Shown: positions 1 to 5,056 of the stretch, piece after piece
Numbering within the stretch: the first letter of the stretch is position 1
Layout of the letters: the number at the start of each line of letters is the position of its first letter
Source: Syntrophomonadaceae bacterium
GTDB taxonomy: Bacteria > Bacillota > Syntrophomonadia > Syntrophomonadales > Syntrophomonadaceae
Assembly (NCBI GenBank): GCA_028683995.1
Contig: JAQUGU010000121.1
Span: 1-5,430 of the forward strand
Reading direction: 5' to 3'
DNA: 5,430 nt
Notes under the pieces: model-generated
What the model was told of the DNA's origin: nothing
The model's database searches: none
What the model saw: the letters and a program-made list of their open reading frames with translations, nothing else
Position numbers and translations under genes: made by a program

Positions 1-47
1 GACCTGCTGATTACGAATCAGCTGCTCTGCCACTGAGCCACATCGGC
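1..47 (-). tRNA. tRNA-Thr(CGT), 3' part cut by the window edge
   Basis: Read on the minus strand, the 5' end at 47 begins GCCGATG (acceptor strand), followed by a D arm with GCTC/GAGC and an anticodon stem GCTGA/TCAGC. The 7-base loop is TTCGTAA, so the anticodon is CGT, which reads ACG (Thr). The variable loop starts (AGGTC) and then the window ends, so the T arm and 3' acceptor strand are missing. Invariant T33 and a purine at 37 are present. The gene has its own promoter directly upstream (67-95). Confidence 0.93.
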
Positions 48-66
48 ATATGATGTTGACAAATTG

Positions 67-95
67 ATAATAGCAGGATTATGTGTACCCGTCAA
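67..95 (-). promoter_or_regulatory. sigma-A promoter of the tRNA-Thr gene
   Basis: On the minus strand the -35 box is TTGACG (90-95) and the -10 box is TATTAT (67-72), with an exact 17-base spacer. Each box differs from consensus at one position. The expected start near 60 would leave a leader of about 13 bases before the tRNA 5' end at 47, a normal layout for a tRNA operon. Confidence 0.8.
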
Positions 96-96
96 G

Positions 97-116
97 AAGC
101 CGGCAGATGCCGGCTT
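97..116. terminator. hairpin, probable terminator between the Cys4 protein gene and the tRNA promoter
   Basis: A perfect 8-bp stem, AAGCCGGC (97-104) with GCCGGCTT (109-116), closes a 4-base AGAT loop. It lies 45 bases past the stop codon of the 161-331 gene, so it may end that transcript. The T-rich tail is better on the plus strand (TATTTG after the stem) than on the minus strand (CTTGAC). It could therefore be bidirectional or mainly block antisense transcription. It abuts the tRNA -35 box and so insulates that promoter. Confidence 0.6.
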
Positions 117-160
117 TATTTGTGCTGATGTGCTAAACAAATGTCTATGGCAGGTTCAGC

Positions 161-331
161 CTATTTAGATTTCTTTTCGTCAGCCAAATAGTAATAGTTA
201 GGATTGTTATTAACTATAGACTGGCAAGAAGGGCAAACATTCATTATATAGGCTTTCCTGTCGATAATTTGAACCATGGTTTTCAGGATTTCTTTCGGAA
301 ACTGCTTGCTGCAACTGCTGCATTTTTTCAT
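161..331 (-). CDS. small four-cysteine (putative zinc-ribbon) protein, function unknown
   Basis: This encodes 56 residues. I place the start at 331 because GGAGG (339-343) lies exactly 7 bases before that ATG; an in-frame ATG at 388 would add 19 residues but has no such site. The visible features are two CxxC pairs, Cys4-Cys7 near the N-terminus and Cys33-Cys36 in a CPSC motif, about 25 residues apart. This spacing suits binding of one zinc ion in a small ribbon fold. The C-terminus is Asn/Tyr-rich (NNNPNYYYLADEKKSK) and polar. There is no signal peptide or membrane segment, so it is probably cytoplasmic. I do not recognise the family. It could bind nucleic acid or protein like other tiny zinc ribbons, but that is inference. 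It appears to be a single-gene unit between a terminator upstream and a hairpin downstream. Confidence 0.72.
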   Translation of the reverse strand: MKKCSSCSKQFPKEILKTMVQIIDRKAYIMNVCPSCQSIVNNNPNYYYLADEKKSK

Positions 332-358
332 TGTACAACCTCCAAGTACCATCTCTAT

Positions 359-387
359 TTTATACGAAACCCTTGATAATTTTAACA
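359..387 (-). promoter_or_regulatory. candidate promoter of the Cys4 protein gene
   Basis: On the minus strand TATAAA (359-364) is a good -10 box. It lies about 20 bases upstream of the GGAGG site and just after the terminator of the preceding gene, so a promoter is expected here. The -35 region, 17 bases further up (TGTTAA at 382-387), is a poor match, so the exact assignment is weak. Confidence 0.3.
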
Positions 388-413
388 TTACTGTTTAGGC
401 ATATTGTTTGAGT

Positions 414-445
414 AAAATAAATTAAGCCGGTTTTTACTCCGGCTT
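414..445 (-). terminator. intrinsic terminator of the acidic protein gene
   Basis: A 7-bp stem, AAGCCGG (424-430) with CCGGCTT (439-445), has an 8-base loop. On the minus strand it is followed by AATTTATTTT, a U-rich tail. It starts 10 bases past the TAA at 456-458. The plus-strand side is also T-rich, so it may work in both directions. Confidence 0.8.
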
Positions 446-455
446 GTTTAGTTTA

Positions 456-758
456 TTATGATCCCATGCCAGCATCATCCAGGTAAGCCCGCAGCAACTC
501 CATTTCCATTTCTAATAGTTCCAGGGTTTTCTTTACGGCAATAGTGATTACCTCCGGGCTTTCATCCTCCAATTCCTCAGCCACCAGTTGGTCAAAAGGT
601 ATACAGCTCATCCGATCTATGGTTTCAGGAACATCCACCTGGCAAAAGAACGCATTAAGAATATTCATTATGCTATAGAAATAGGACTCGGCCCATACTT
701 CTACCTGATCTTCGTCTGGTTTGCCATCAATACAGTTGAAACGACTAAGTCTATACAT
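456..758 (-). CDS. acidic 100-residue protein of unknown function
   Basis: The preferred start is the ATG at 758, because AAGGGGG (765-771) then sits 6 bases upstream. The other in-frame ATG at 764 directly abuts that site, which is too close. The product is 100 residues and strongly acidic: I count 22 Asp/Glu against 7 Lys/Arg. The N-terminal part (MYRLSRFNCIDGKPDEDQ) is followed by a mixed hydrophobic stretch (SYFYSIMNILNAFF). An acidic linker (EELEDESPE) leads into a probable amphipathic helix over the last 30 residues (KKTLELLEMEMELLRAYL). It has three cysteines in no metal-binding pattern, and no signal peptide or clear membrane span. I do not recognise the family. It has its own terminator and a 241-base gap from nrdG, so it is probably a separate unit rather than part of the nrd operon. 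Confidence 0.75.
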   Translation of the reverse strand: MYRLSRFNCIDGKPDEDQVEVWAESYFYSIMNILNAFFCQVDVPETIDRMSCIPFDQLVAEELEDESPEVITIAVKKTLELLEMEMELLRAYLDDAGMGS

Positions 759-888
759 ACCCATCCCCCTTATACCATCCTTTGTTCCTTAAAATTCCGA
801 ACTACCGTTAAGCCCGGTACCTTGCGGTATGCTGCGCACTCTTTTACATACAGGTCTGGTAAATGTCATTATTTACTATAATGAAATC

Positions 889-930
889 CCCTGGGTTTTC
901 TATATCTTTCTATATCTAAATCTTCCAGGG
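889..930. repeat. tandem 10-bp repeat inside an inverted repeat, in the nrdG-downstream gap
   Basis: Two exact adjacent copies of TTCTATATCT occupy 898-907 and 908-917. They are enclosed by the inverted repeat CCCTGG (889-894) and CCAGGG (925-930). The copies are one helical turn apart, a spacing typical of protein-binding half-sites. Whether this is an operator, a weak 3' structure of the nrd transcript or chance cannot be decided from the sequence. Confidence 0.35.
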
Positions 931-999
931 TAACTTTTGTCCAGTTCTATTTTAACGCAATTGACGCTGCTATGAAATGATTTTTTAGTCCTTATCCTT

Positions 1000-1716
1000 T
1001 TATACGTTACAGACCCGGACTTTTTGGACATAGGGCTGACAGCGAGTGGCTATTTGGTCCAGTTCTGCTTTGCTACAGGGTTTTACCCTGGACAGCTCGG
1101 AGTCCAGGGTTGTCCGCGGGTTGAACTGCTGCAGGGAGTAGAGTCTGGCACCTTTAATATAGCGGGCTATCTCTATTATGTCTTCGGGTGAGTGCCAGAT
1201 CGGAACTACGGTAGTTCTGAATTCCACCGTGATGGTGGCGGTTTTAAGCAGATTTATGGAAGACCTTATATTAAAAAAGTCCTCAAAGGTTAGTCGTCCG
1301 CTGGCTTGCAGATATTTCTGGTACTCCAGCGGAGCCTTGATGTCCATGGCCACGTAGTCCAGCAATTCTTGCTGCAGCAGTTGGTCCAACATTATTGGGT
1401 TGCTGCCATTGGTATCCAACTTAACCAGGTAACCGGTTTCCTTAACTTGTCTTATCACCTGGGGAAGTTCCGGATTTATAGTAGGCTCTCCTCCGCTGAA
1501 TACTACTGCATCCAAAAAGCCCCGGCGTTCCTCCAGAAAAGGAATAAGTTCCGTAGTTTCTATTTCATCGGCCATAGCTGTCCGCCCGGGTTTGACCAGC
1601 AGGTGGGCATTATGGCAAAAAGGACAGCGCAGATTGCATCCCCGGGAGAACAGCACTGCGGCTATCTTCCCGGGGTAGTCAGTCAAGCTCTGTTTTAATA
1701 ATCCCGCAAATCTCAT
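1000..1716 (-). CDS. nrdG: anaerobic ribonucleoside-triphosphate reductase activating protein (radical SAM activase)
   Basis: This 238-residue radical SAM enzyme carries the CxxxCxxC iron-sulfur motif as CNLRCPFCH (Cys27, Cys31, Cys34). Those three cysteines hold the 4Fe-4S cluster that cleaves S-adenosylmethionine. The FSGGEPT motif at 73-79 is the usual SAM-amine contact. The N-terminal MRFAGLLKQSLTDYPGK is typical of the longer NrdG type found in anaerobic Firmicutes and archaea; E. coli NrdG is shorter. Its job is to abstract a hydrogen from the C-terminal glycine of NrdD to make the stable glycyl radical. The start ATG (1714-1716) overlaps the nrdD stop (1713-1715) as ATGA. I see no good Shine-Dalgarno at normal distance, so translation is probably coupled to nrdD. 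No classic terminator follows the TAA. Related activases of other glycyl radical enzymes exist, but the overlap with nrdD settles the assignment. Confidence 0.94.
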   Translation of the reverse strand: MRFAGLLKQSLTDYPGKIAAVLFSRGCNLRCPFCHNAHLLVKPGRTAMADEIETTELIPFLEERRGFLDAVVFSGGEPTINPELPQVIRQVKETGYLVKLDTNGSNPIMLDQLLQQELLDYVAMDIKAPLEYQKYLQASGRLTFEDFFNIRSSINLLKTATITVEFRTTVVPIWHSPEDIIEIARYIKGARLYSLQQFNPRTTLDSELSRVKPCSKAELDQIATRCQPYVQKVRVCNV

Positions 1717-4700
1717 ACTACTTTATACGTCTTCCTATTCCTAAACTCAGCCTGTTTGCCTTCGTTCCACTGGTCTACCGGGCGCAGGTAGCCCACCACT
1801 CGGGAGTACACTTCACAAGCGGTTTCTTTGCCTTCAGTCTCACAGCTGGGGCAGGTGTGGTGTTCACCGGCTATATAGCCATGCTGAGGACAGATACTAA
1901 AAGTAGGCGAAATATAGAAATACGGCATCTTAAACTGCTCACAAGCCTTTTTAATCAGCATCTTGACCGAGTCTACATCAGGTAAGGCCTCACCCACAAA
2001 GATGTGGAAAGTAGTTCCTCCGGTATACAGGCACTGCAGGGGATCCTGCAGCTTCATGGCCAGGAAGATGTCATCAGTATAGCCCACCGGCAGGAAGGAG
2101 GAGTTAGTATAGTAAGGCTCAGCCCCTTGATTTTTAACGGCATCATTGTTGGCCACAATAATATCGGGGAAGCGGGCCCGGTCTTTCTGGGGCAAGCTAT
2201 AGCTTACCCCCTCTGCCGGGGTTGCTTCCAGGTTATACAAATTGCCGGTCTCGTCCTGGTAGCGCTGTATCCGCTCTCTCATGAATTCCAGTACTTCCAG
2301 GGCAAAGGGGTAACCTTGCTCGCTAGCAATGTCCTCACCCAGGAAGTTGAGACAGGATTCATTCATTCCCACCAGTCCAATGGTAGAGAAATGATTTATC
2401 CAGAATCTACCGGTAGATTCTTTTACCCCTCGCAGGTAGAACTGGGAGTAAGGATAGAGACCGGAATCGGTCAGGTTTTCCAGCACTTTTCTCTTGATTT
2501 CCAGGCTGTCACGGGCCAAATCCATGATATTGGCCAAACGCCGAAAATAATCGTCCTTATCTCGAGCTAAATAGCCAATCCGGGGCATGTTAATAGTTAC
2601 TACCCCAACTGATCCGGTCAGGGGATTGGAACCAAACAGCCCTCCACCCCGTTTCCTAAGTTCACGATTATCCAACCGCAAACGGCAGCACATACTACGC
2701 GCATCTTCAGGGTCCATATCGGAATTGATATAGTTGGCAAATCCAGGTATACCGTATTTAGCTGTCATTTCCCAGATTCTATCATACTTGGAGCTATCCC
2801 AATCGAAGTCCCGGGTGATATTATAGGTTGGAATGGGGAAGGTAAAGACCCGCTCCTCAGCATCACCCTCCATCATAACCTCGGCAAAGGCCTGGTTTAA
2901 CGTATCCATTTCCACCTGGAATTCGCCATAGGTCTTATCCTTAAATTCGCCGCCAATGATAACAGTTTGGTCTTTAAAATATCCCGGTACTTTAAGGTCC
3001 ATGGTGATATTGGTAAACGGGGTGTTACCAGTAATAAATACTTTTCCATTTCTACGCGCTACTACGGTTTCATTTTCAGTATTGGGACACCAGATAATAC
3101 CTTCATAATCAACCTCGTTTACTTGGTTGATATAAGTGTCCTTGTGCCTGATTATCCTTATAATATAGCGATCTTTGATGGATAAATGATTATCCGGCTT
3201 CCTTATTAAAACCGTAGCGCCATAGCCAGCATTAACAATTACCTGCATTAACTGGTCGCGAATAAGCTCAGAGGTGGTAATAACCTTGCAATCCTCACAT
3301 CCATCTCCTTTTATATAGGTCTCCAGGAATATGCGAGACGTCTCGGTATCAGCCTGCAGTATGGTATCTGGAATAAATTTAATTCCTTTTTCCCGATCGC
3401 TGCCCATCCAGGCCAGGATTTTTCTGGTACTATCAGCATTAAAGCGCAAGACATTACAGGGAGCACCCAGTCCTTGCTGTATACGTTCGCTGTAGTTAAG
3501 GTTCAGACTTTCACAGAGTTCAATTATTTCTTCATAATGATGTGGGCTTTTAACTTGCGACTGGTATATGCATATCCTGCCATCACCACGCCCGCTCTTG
3601 TCCAGGGAACCTTCCGCTATTATCCAGGCCATTAATCTAACCAGTTCCTCATCCATTGCATTTTCGCCCGCTACATTGCCATCACTGCCTATCGGTACCA
3701 TAAAGGGAGACTTTAACTTGAGCACATCCTCTATTTTTTCCAGGGTATAATGATCGCCGTTAAATTTTCGCCGGACCACCCGGTGTTCTGGGGATATCAA
3801 CTGATCACTGATGCGGTTTTTTAAATTATACATAGTTCCCTTATACTCCCGGGTAAAAAGGTGTTTCACCGGCAGGTATTCAATAAAGCCTTTTTCCACA
3901 TTGAAGGTAGCAATCATGTCACCTTCGGACACCTGGTTATATTTGACCCAACCATTCTGCCCCAATATTTCTGTATCTTCCGACATACATTGGAAGCCAA
4001 CCCGGGTAGGTACGTTGACATTGAAGATGAATTCCTGCAGGCTCTGTTTGACCTGTTCGTAGTTTAATTGGTCATAATAGATATAAGGCGCCAGCAGGGT
4101 GTCAAAGTTGGAAAAAGCCTGGGCTCCGGCGGCTTCGCCCTGCAGGGTATAGAAGAAGTTTACAATCTGTCCCAGTACGGTACGGAAATGCTTGGCCGGC
4201 TTACTTACTACTTTTCCTCGGGCACCCTTAAAACCCTCCCGGATTAAATCTTGCAAATCCCAGCCCACACAGTAAACCGCCAGTATACCTAAATCATGCA
4301 TATGAAAATCTCCATTTTGCTGGGCTTCCTTCATCTGCTCGGTGTATATCTGGTTAAGCCAGTACTGGCTGGTTACTATGGATGAGATATGAAAGTTCAT
4401 GCCCTGCAGGCTAAAGTTCATATTGGAGTTCTCTTTTACCCGCCAGTCGCTGCGATCCAGGTAGTTTTCAACAATTTCGTTATTCTGGATGAGCTGCCGG
4501 CTTTCTCTCATGATTTCATGCTGTTTGCGGTACAGAATATAAGCCTTGGCGGTTCGGTAATGGCCGTTTTTAACCAGAACTTTTTCCACCAGATCCTGTA
4601 TCTCTTCAACCGTGGCTATATCATAATCGTCCAGGTAGTAGTAGCCGGCCAGTTCGATGACCTTGTCCGCCAGTCGCTCCGCCGTTGCGTAGTCTCTTCC

Positions 4701-4793
4701 CCCCAGTGCCTGGGCCGCCTTATAAATAGCATTAACAATTTTCTCTTTTTCAAATGGAACTACCCGGCCATCTCGTTTTCTGATACTTTTCAT
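1713..4793 (-). CDS. nrdD: anaerobic (class III) ribonucleoside-triphosphate reductase precursor, interrupted by an intein
   Basis: The 1026-residue precursor reduces ribonucleoside triphosphates to dNTPs under anaerobiosis. Domains in order: N-terminal ATP cone (about 1-95, MKSIRKRDGRVVPFEKEK onward), the allosteric dATP/ATP site; catalytic barrel, first part (about 96-268); intein (269-590); rest of barrel and C-terminal domain (591-1026). Removing the intein leaves 704 residues, normal for NrdD. Cys175 in HDLGILAVYCVGWDL fits the conserved active-site cysteine (T4 Cys79). Cys703 in MCCRLRLD fits the thiyl-radical cysteine position (E. coli MGCRSFL). A zinc site is likely from CPQH (968-971) and CPSC (981-984). 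Gly1001 in RVVGYLRPV is the glycyl radical residue, followed by the family ending WNEGKQAEFRNR. The start is firm: AGGAGG (4801-4806) is 7 bases before ATG. It leads an operon with nrdG and lies under two NrdR-like boxes. Confidence 0.96.
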   Translation of the reverse strand: MKSIRKRDGRVVPFEKEKIVNAIYKAAQALGGRDYATAERLADKVIELAGYYYLDDYDIATVEEIQDLVEKVLVKNGHYRTAKAYILYRKQHEIMRESRQLIQNNEIVENYLDRSDWRVKENSNMNFSLQGMNFHISSIVTSQYWLNQIYTEQMKEAQQNGDFHMHDLGILAVYCVGWDLQDLIREGFKGARGKVVSKPAKHFRTVLGQIVNFFYTLQGEAAGAQAFSNFDTLLAPYIYYDQLNYEQVKQSLQEFIFNVNVPTRVGFQCMSEDTEILGQNGWVKYNQVSEGDMIATFNVEKGFIEYLPVKHLFTREYKGTMYNLKNRISDQLISPEHRVVRRKFNGDHYTLEKIEDVLKLKSPFMVPIGSDGNVAGENAMDEELVRLMAWIIAEGSLDKSGRGDGRICIYQSQVKSPHHYEEIIELCESLNLNYSERIQQGLGAPCNVLRFNADSTRKILAWMGSDREKGIKFIPDTILQADTETSRIFLETYIKGDGCEDCKVITTSELIRDQLMQVIVNAGYGATVLIRKPDNHLSIKDRYIIRIIRHKDTYINQVNEVDYEGIIWCPNTENETVVARRNGKVFITGNTPFTNITMDLKVPGYFKDQTVIIGGEFKDKTYGEFQVEMDTLNQAFAEVMMEGDAEERVFTFPIPTYNITRDFDWDSSKYDRIWEMTAKYGIPGFANYINSDMDPEDARSMCCRLRLDNRELRKRGGGLFGSNPLTGSVGVVTINMPRIGYLARDKDDYFRRLANIMDLARDSLEIKRKVLENLTDSGLYPYSQFYLRGVKESTGRFWINHFSTIGLVGMNESCLNFLGEDIASEQGYPFALEVLEFMRERIQRYQDETGNLYNLEATPAEGVSYSLPQKDRARFPDIIVANNDAVKNQGAEPYYTNSSFLPVGYTDDIFLAMKLQDPLQCLYTGGTTFHIFVGEALPDVDSVKMLIKKACEQFKMPYFYISPTFSICPQHGYIAGEHHTCPSCETEGKETACEVYSRVVGYLRPVDQWNEGKQAEFRNRKTYKVV
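3024..3989 (-). mobile_element. in-frame intein with LAGLIDADG homing endonuclease, inside nrdD
   Basis: This is a 322-residue intein, precursor residues 269-590, with junctions VGFQ/CMSEDTEIL and VFITGN/TPFTN. Joining the exteins restores the conserved NrdD segment VPTRVGFQTPFTN, which fixes both ends. Block A is CMSEDTEILGQNGW. Block B contains ISPEHRVV with His337. Block F/G is GIIWCPNTENETVVARRNG then KVFITGN. The nucleophiles are Cys269 at the N-terminus and Thr591 as the first C-extein residue, with Asn590 for cyclisation. The residue before Asn is Gly589, not the usual His, and Cys569 occupies the block F position where Asp is common. Two LAGLIDADG helices are present (see 3300-3644). 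A hand count of 900 bases gives about 43% GC, against about 50% in ten sampled lines of flanking nrdD, consistent with separate ancestry. Post-translational self-excision is expected from the family; activity here is inferred. Confidence 0.95.
3300..3644 (-). other. LAGLIDADG (DOD) homing endonuclease core of the intein
   Basis: Two LAGLIDADG-type helices are visible within the intein: LVRLMAWIIAEGSL (384-397) and IFLETYIKGDGCE (488-500). Each ends in an acidic residue before Gly, Glu394 and Asp497, the positions that bind the catalytic metal ions. Both are kept, and there is no stop or frameshift, so the nuclease may still be active. Such enzymes cut the intein-free allele at the insertion point and so spread the intein. 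The domain is compact: the whole intein is only 322 residues. Confidence 0.82.
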
Positions 4794-4794
4794 A

Positions 4795-4810
4795 GTTTAG
4801 CCTCCTAAAC
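4795..4810 (-). promoter_or_regulatory. nrdD ribosome binding site inside a small hairpin
   Basis: On the minus strand AGGAGG (4801-4806) lies 7 bases before the nrdD ATG, an ideal Shine-Dalgarno. It is flanked by perfect 6-base inverted arms: in the mRNA GUUUAG, loop GAGG, CUAAAC. This puts the core of the site in a tetraloop. The stem has only two G-C pairs and would be weak. Its outer end overlaps the NrdR-like box at 4809-4824 by two bases. Confidence 0.7.
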
Positions 4811-4824
4811 ACAATATATATGGT
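4809..4824 (-). promoter_or_regulatory. NrdR box 2 (start-proximal)
   Basis: The minus strand reads ACCATATATATTGTGT, which matches the NrdR box consensus ACACWATATATWGTGT at 14 of 16 positions, including the full right half TATTGTGT. It is 31 bp from box 1 (4840-4855), about three helical turns, the paired arrangement known for NrdR, the ATP-cone repressor of ribonucleotide reductase operons. It lies downstream of the expected transcription start, so bound NrdR would block initiation or clearance. Confidence 0.8.
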
Positions 4825-4839
4825 GTAATTTTTAGCACT

Positions 4840-4855
4840 ACACAATATACTGTAG
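4840..4855 (-). promoter_or_regulatory. NrdR box 1 (promoter-proximal)
   Basis: The minus strand reads CTACAGTATATTGTGT, which matches the NrdR consensus at 13 of 16 positions with an exact right half TATTGTGT. It begins 3 bases after the -10 box (4858-4863) and covers the expected transcription start near 4851. Its centre is exactly 31 bp from box 2. The spacing and position support a real operator pair more strongly than either site alone. Confidence 0.75.
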
Positions 4856-4857
4856 TT

Positions 4858-4886
4858 ATTATAGTGTACCCGGGCTTGTTCTTCAA
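4858..4886 (-). promoter_or_regulatory. sigma-A promoter of the nrdDG operon
   Basis: On the minus strand TTGAAG (4881-4886) is the -35 box and TATAAT (4858-4863), a perfect consensus, is the -10 box, with a 17-base spacer. The start is expected near 4851, giving a leader of about 58 bases before the nrdD ATG. Two NrdR-like boxes follow immediately, so the promoter is probably repressed when dATP is plentiful. Confidence 0.88.
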
Positions 4887-4983
4887 ATATATATTTCCCC
4901 TTAATCAGGCCTTTTCATAAATTTATATTCTGTTAACAGGAATTTTTAGCCGGATACTAATAATTGCTATTATTATTTAAGAG

Positions 4984-5020
4984 CAAAAACAAGCAGGATA
5001 GGCCTGTTATCCTACCCTGC
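4984..5020 (-). terminator. intrinsic terminator of argF
   Basis: On the minus strand GCAGGGTAGG (5011-5020) pairs with CCTATCCTGC (4993-5002), ten base pairs with one G-U wobble, around an 8-base loop. It is followed by TTGTTTTTGC. It starts 36 bases past the argF stop and separates argF from the nrd promoter. Confidence 0.9.
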
Positions 5021-5056
5021 ACCGATTTTAGTCCTATTTTTTCCCGATTGCTCTGT

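Noticed and set aside
332..388. Longer N-terminus for the Cys4 protein (start at 388)
   Set aside because: The extra 19 residues would be read through the ribosome binding site, and there is no good site before 388.
588..881. Plus-strand open frame of 97 codons
   Set aside because: About half is antisense to the acidic protein gene and it has no family resemblance. The minus-strand gene has a better ribosome binding site and a terminator.
1306..1698. Plus-strand open frame of 130 codons
   Set aside because: It is antisense to the radical SAM core of nrdG; a shadow frame.
2004..2570. Plus-strand open frame of 188 codons
   Set aside because: It lies wholly antisense to the conserved C-terminal half of nrdD, has no recognisable domain and is a frame shadow.
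3024..3989. Group I or group II intron in nrdD
   Set aside because: The insert keeps the reading frame, has intein blocks A, B, F and G at its ends and LAGLIDADG motifs in the expected place, so it is a protein-level element.
3024..3989. Split intein or a frameshifted, broken nrdD
   Set aside because: The frame is continuous from the N-extein through the intein to the C-extein, with all splicing blocks in one polypeptide.
4389..4808. Plus-strand open frame of 139 codons
   Set aside because: It is antisense to the nrdD ATP cone and runs into the nrdD ribosome binding site; no supporting signals.
4860..4867. Third complete NrdR box overlapping the -10 element
   Set aside because: Only the left half ACACTATA matches; the right half does not, and the spacing to box 1 is not helical-turn related.
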